A DNA stretch of 64,000 nucleotides from Stomorhina lunata (taxonomy: Eukaryota > Arthropoda > Insecta > Diptera > Rhiniidae): the NCBI GenBank assembly GCA_933228675.1, contig OW121742.1, positions 126,457,983-126,521,982 on the forward strand, written 5' to 3'. Position 1 is the first letter of the stretch; each line of letters opens with the position of its first letter. A program made the translations under genes and the position numbers. Below, one piece after another: positions 60,576-64,000 of the stretch. The notes below the pieces were generated by a model. It was not told where the DNA came from, ran no database searches, and saw only the letters and a program-made list of their open reading frames with translations.

Positions 60576-61540
60576 CTGTATGTACATCACCCATAGTCAT
60601 CATGCATCATGTGTAAAATGTTGAATTTGTTGTTGTTGTTTTTGTAGTAATGTAATGTATTTGTTTTTTTTTTTTTTTGGTAAATTGTTTTAGATTACAT
60701 AGAGAAAAGTTTAACAAATTACACAACATTTGGGGGTTGCCAAAAATTCAAGCGCACATCAGGAGTGGTAATATAATGTTTGATTTTGTTTGTTTAATAG
60801 ATCCATTTTTATCATATAGCGTGTTGTTTAGGGGATTTTTTAGATGTTTTACAAGAAAATCAGTTTTTTGTTTAATTTTTATGTTTAATTATTTTGTAAA
60901 CGGGGAATTTATTTATTTATACCAAAAACAAAAAAATAAAAAAAGAAACATAAATAACTTAGTAAAAAGGATTTTTACATTAATTTTTAATTAATTGTTA
61001 AATATTTAAGAGAAGGAGAGAGAGAGAGAGAGAGAGACAGAAAGTGCAAAGGAAGATAGTTACAAGAAAACAAAAGCAAAACAAAAAGGAAATTTTGTTT
61101 GAGCGTTTAATTTTTATTTTACAACAAAAACTACTTTTACTCTTTTACTACTTTATCTCTATTTAATTCAAAATAATTATTACTTTTAATCAATTTTTTA
61201 AATTGGTTCCTTAATATCCTTTTTTAACAACTATGGTAACACTCAGATACTTATTTTATTACGGCGAAGTTACTAGTACATTGAATTCGCCTTGTTGTGC
61301 TTTAACTGTGTTGCCAGCTGGTTCATTGATCCCTTGCATTTATGACCGTAATTGGGAGTGACAATTTTCCTTTGAAATACATATCATGTTTTAAAATTAT
61401 AGAGGTTTTTTGGAAAAATAATCTTTTTTTTTTACAAATTTCTTTTTTAAAATTAACAAACATTTTTTGGATATAAATTTTTTCTTTGCTTAGAAATTGA
61501 TTTTATAGGTAAAAATCTAGGAGGATATTCATTGCACGAT
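60576..61540. other. Intron or flank of the low-complexity gene
   Basis: AT-rich. Includes a T15-type run at 60665-60679 and an (AG)n microsatellite at 61017-61037. No exon recognised. Confidence 0.45.
61017..61037. repeat. (AG)n microsatellite
   Basis: Uninterrupted run of about ten AG dinucleotides. Confidence 0.95.
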
Positions 61541-61710
61541 AAGCAGCTACCATGTAAAAACTGTATTCAATCCCTACTCTAAGCTCCTCGTGGTACATCC
61601 TAGTAACCTGAGCAAACTAGTTGAAGATGCGGTAAACAATTCTAGGTTAGGGATAATATGAGAGGGAGTTATCTTAGAGCCATTCCAACGTATTTGGTCT
61701 AAGGCAACGT

Positions 61711-61796
61711 TGGGCAAAGTCTCTCTGATTTTGTATTTTGCTAACCCTAGGGGTAGCAAAATACAAAATAAAAGAGAATCAGAGAGACTTTGCCCA
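61711..61796. repeat. Near-perfect 86-bp hairpin
   Basis: TGGGCAAAGTCTCTCTGATT and TTGTATTTTGCT on the left pair with AGCAAAATACAAAAT and AATCAGAGAGACTTTGCCCA on the right around a short CCCTAGGGG-type centre. It lies just 5' of, or within, the 5' region of the RTE-like fragment. It may be a tiny MITE or a stem-forming part of that element. Confidence 0.85.
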
Positions 61797-61979
61797 AGGC
61801 TCGTGTCTTTGGACTCCTCACCCATCGACTCAGCACTTACGATGTTTCAAGCATGGAAAGCAACAGCATTACAGAATATACAACTCCAAGGGTTAATCAT
61901 GAAAGAAATCCCCCTGCTACGGCAGCTGGCACAAGGATTTTAAAGTTGCCTTATCTATCCGAAGATAACGGACTATAAA

Positions 61980-62320
61980 TACTACTATAGGCATGAAGGA
62001 AATTTTGAAGTTTGCGACATGGAACGTGCGTTATACGAAACTGGCAAATTAGAACAGCTAAAGCGTGAAATGTTGCGTTATAAAATCGATTTACTGGCGG
62101 TGCAAGAAGCAAGATGGACAGGGCAAGGCGAAGTGCGGAGCGAAGATACTAAGTTTCTTTACTCCGGTCGCCGGAAGGCGATGAGAATAGTAGGGGCGTG
62201 GACTTTCTGATATCTAAAAGAATAGCTAAAGCCATTACAGCATGGTACCCTATCAATGAGAGACTAATGGCAATAAAACTTGATAATTATCAATGTCTAC
62301 GCTCCTACTGAAATCCAATC
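61980..62320 (+). pseudogene. RTE-type LINE endonuclease fragment
   Basis: Plus-strand frames give KFATWNVR, then YETGKLEQLKREMLRYKIDL, LAVQEARWTGQGEVRSED, FLISKRIAKAITAW with YPINERLMAIKL, and INVYAPTEIQSEM. This is the N-terminal apurinic-type endonuclease of RTE-clade LINEs, including the catalytic Glu block (QEARWTG) and the NVYAPT motif. At least three frameshifts separate the blocks, and the copy stops abruptly near 62320 before the reverse transcriptase. LINEs are usually truncated at the 5' end, so loss of the 3' part implies later deletion or rearrangement. Confidence 0.85.
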
Positions 62321-64000
62321 TGAAATGATTTGTCACCCTTGACTCCATTGGGCGTCAAGGATGACAGAAAGAATTTTTGGATTATACTCTTTAATAGAAC
62401 CAAGTGTTATTCGAAACACTCTTTAGATATTAAAAAAAAAGTAAGAGTATTCTGCATTAAGATTTTTCATGATTTTGTTGAACTTTGTAATTTTTTTCAT
62501 TTCTCAAAGACATATTACTCATTCTAATAAACTTTTCTCTAATATCTTTAGTAGTTTCTGTTTATTAATAAAGCAAACGCTCTAGAAAAACATATTTTTC
62601 TTAAAAGTACATATTATAGACATTATAACAATTACAAGTAGACATAAAAAGTTAAATTTAAAACAAAAAATTAAAAGCTGCAGCGGATGACACATTCAAA
62701 AGCAAACCACAAAAATGATTAAGTGTCTTTATAAGATGAAAAATGGTTGGTGGTGTAGTGATATTTATAGGAAAAAAATAATAATAAGACAAAAAAACTT
62801 ATAAGTTTACAATTTTGAGAAACACTACAAAAAGTAAAAATATAAAATCAAATTTAAAATCAATATAATTCAAATAATTTTGAAATAAATTCAAACATAT
62901 GTATAACAAACAGAAAAACAAAGAATTTTAAAAAATATTTTAGAAAAGAAAAATATTAACAGTTTTCAACTATTTTGAAGCAGTTTGGGAGTTTAACAAA
63001 ACATTTTAGGATGATTCCAAGGTTTAACTTAAAAAAAATCCAAATACTTCCTTAAACATTTAAGAGTCTTTATTTATAAGGTGTTCAAGTTAATAATGAT
63101 AAAAATTGGAGCAAATTAATTAAAAATCATAAAAATGTGCCAAAATTAAAAAAAAAAATAAACAAATTTCAAAATTAAATTATAACAAATTTATTAAACA
63201 AACTTAAAAAACCAATTAAAACATATTTTTGGGTTTAATTTAAAATAAAAAATAGAAATTTTATTTAATTTATAAAAAAATAATAAAAATAATATTACAA
63301 AAATTAAATAAAATCTCATTTATTAACTAAAGTTAGTACTAAATTATTAAAAGTCTTTAAGACTTCAGGGGGAATTTAGATATTTACATGTCTTGCAAAC
63401 AAAACATTATTAATTAAATTAAAAAAAAGAAATTCTCATTTTTGTTTATAAAAAAAGTCGTTAACTAATTATCATTTACATAAATACCAGCAAATAATAT
63501 TAGTTTAAAAAATTAATTCAATTTATTTTTATTCATTTAAAAGTAAATAAATAAATCAAGTGATTACTAAAATGTTTAGATACTATTTGATAGTATTCTT
63601 AAAAATTTTAGTAAAAATTAAATATTTTAAAAATTTTTGTTTTTGGCAACAAATTTTATAAAGAGTTCTTTATATATATAATATTAATTGTTGCAAAAAT
63701 TTTGTTTATTTTAAATACAATAAAACTATTAACTTATAAAGTACGACAAAATTTTAATTTGTATTTTTTTGTATATAGAATTTATTTTACCGAAAATTAT
63801 GAAGTTCTTGAAAAAAAAAATCATAATGCCATTAAAACATTTAGAATGAAAAAAAAAATTCTTTACGATAATAAATGAGAAGGAAAAATAATAATGTAAT
63901 TAAACAAAAATTATAAAGTGCTTTAATTTAACAAAAAATGTACAGTAAAAAATTAAAAAAATAAGGCATAGAACTAAAATAATTTTTAAACGAATTAGGT
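62321..64000. other. AT-rich intron or intergenic sequence
   Basis: No exon, RNA or transposon recognised. A small hairpin (GTCACCCTTGAC ... GTCAAGGATGAC, 62333-62366) lies at the edge of the LINE fragment. Confidence 0.5.

Overview
This window is nuclear DNA from a higher fly. The evidence is eukaryotic gene structure (short GT-AG introns, AATAAA signals, no operons), extreme AT richness, and proteins typical of Diptera. The size of the introns and intergenic repeats suggests a calyptrate fly (blowfly or house-fly type). That placement is inference. About seven host genes occupy a minority of the sequence. The rest is minisatellites and decayed or non-autonomous transposons.

Layout. 0.3-2.0 kb: a ~29-bp minisatellite. 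2.8-7.3 kb: ornithine aminotransferase (Oat, +, five exons); its 2.5-kb third intron holds the same minisatellite family, interrupted by a hAT-type MITE. 8.7-15.2 kb: a transposon nest. It includes a 2.46-kb foldback element with CACAGTG ends and a 5-bp target duplication, inserted in a dead Tc1/mariner-type transposase; a LINE relic; a palindromic MITE; and a second hAT MITE. 17.2-20.2 kb: a 30-bp AT-rich satellite. 22.4-27.0 kb: mariner and LINE relics and nested MITEs. 28.8-32.5 kb: the nuclear receptor Hr78 (+), with an 11-bp satellite in its second intron that reads as a long run of AGTTCA half-sites.

33.6-48.1 kb is the gene-rich core: AIMP2 (-) and Utp14 (+) are divergent, Utp14 and a MYND-finger MSS51-like gene (-) are convergent, a small acidic/basic protein gene (-) and a seven-exon gene of unknown function (+) are divergent. 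A repeat block (42.6-44.4 kb) interrupts this core. 50.3-51.2 kb: intronless phosducin-like protein 1. 54.4-64 kb: the C-terminal exons of a large low-complexity gene (-) whose 5' part lies outside the window, with a 31-bp minisatellite on both sides of its last exon, a tRNA-Asp-like SINE fragment and an RTE-type LINE fragment.

The host genes are independent housekeeping or regulatory genes: amino-acid metabolism (Oat), the multi-tRNA-synthetase scaffold (AIMP2), ribosome biogenesis (Utp14), G-beta-gamma folding (PhLP1) and hormone-linked transcription (Hr78). No operon-like or defence system is present. The most notable structures are the CACAGTG-ended Transib-like foldback element and the AGTTCA direct-repeat array inside Hr78.
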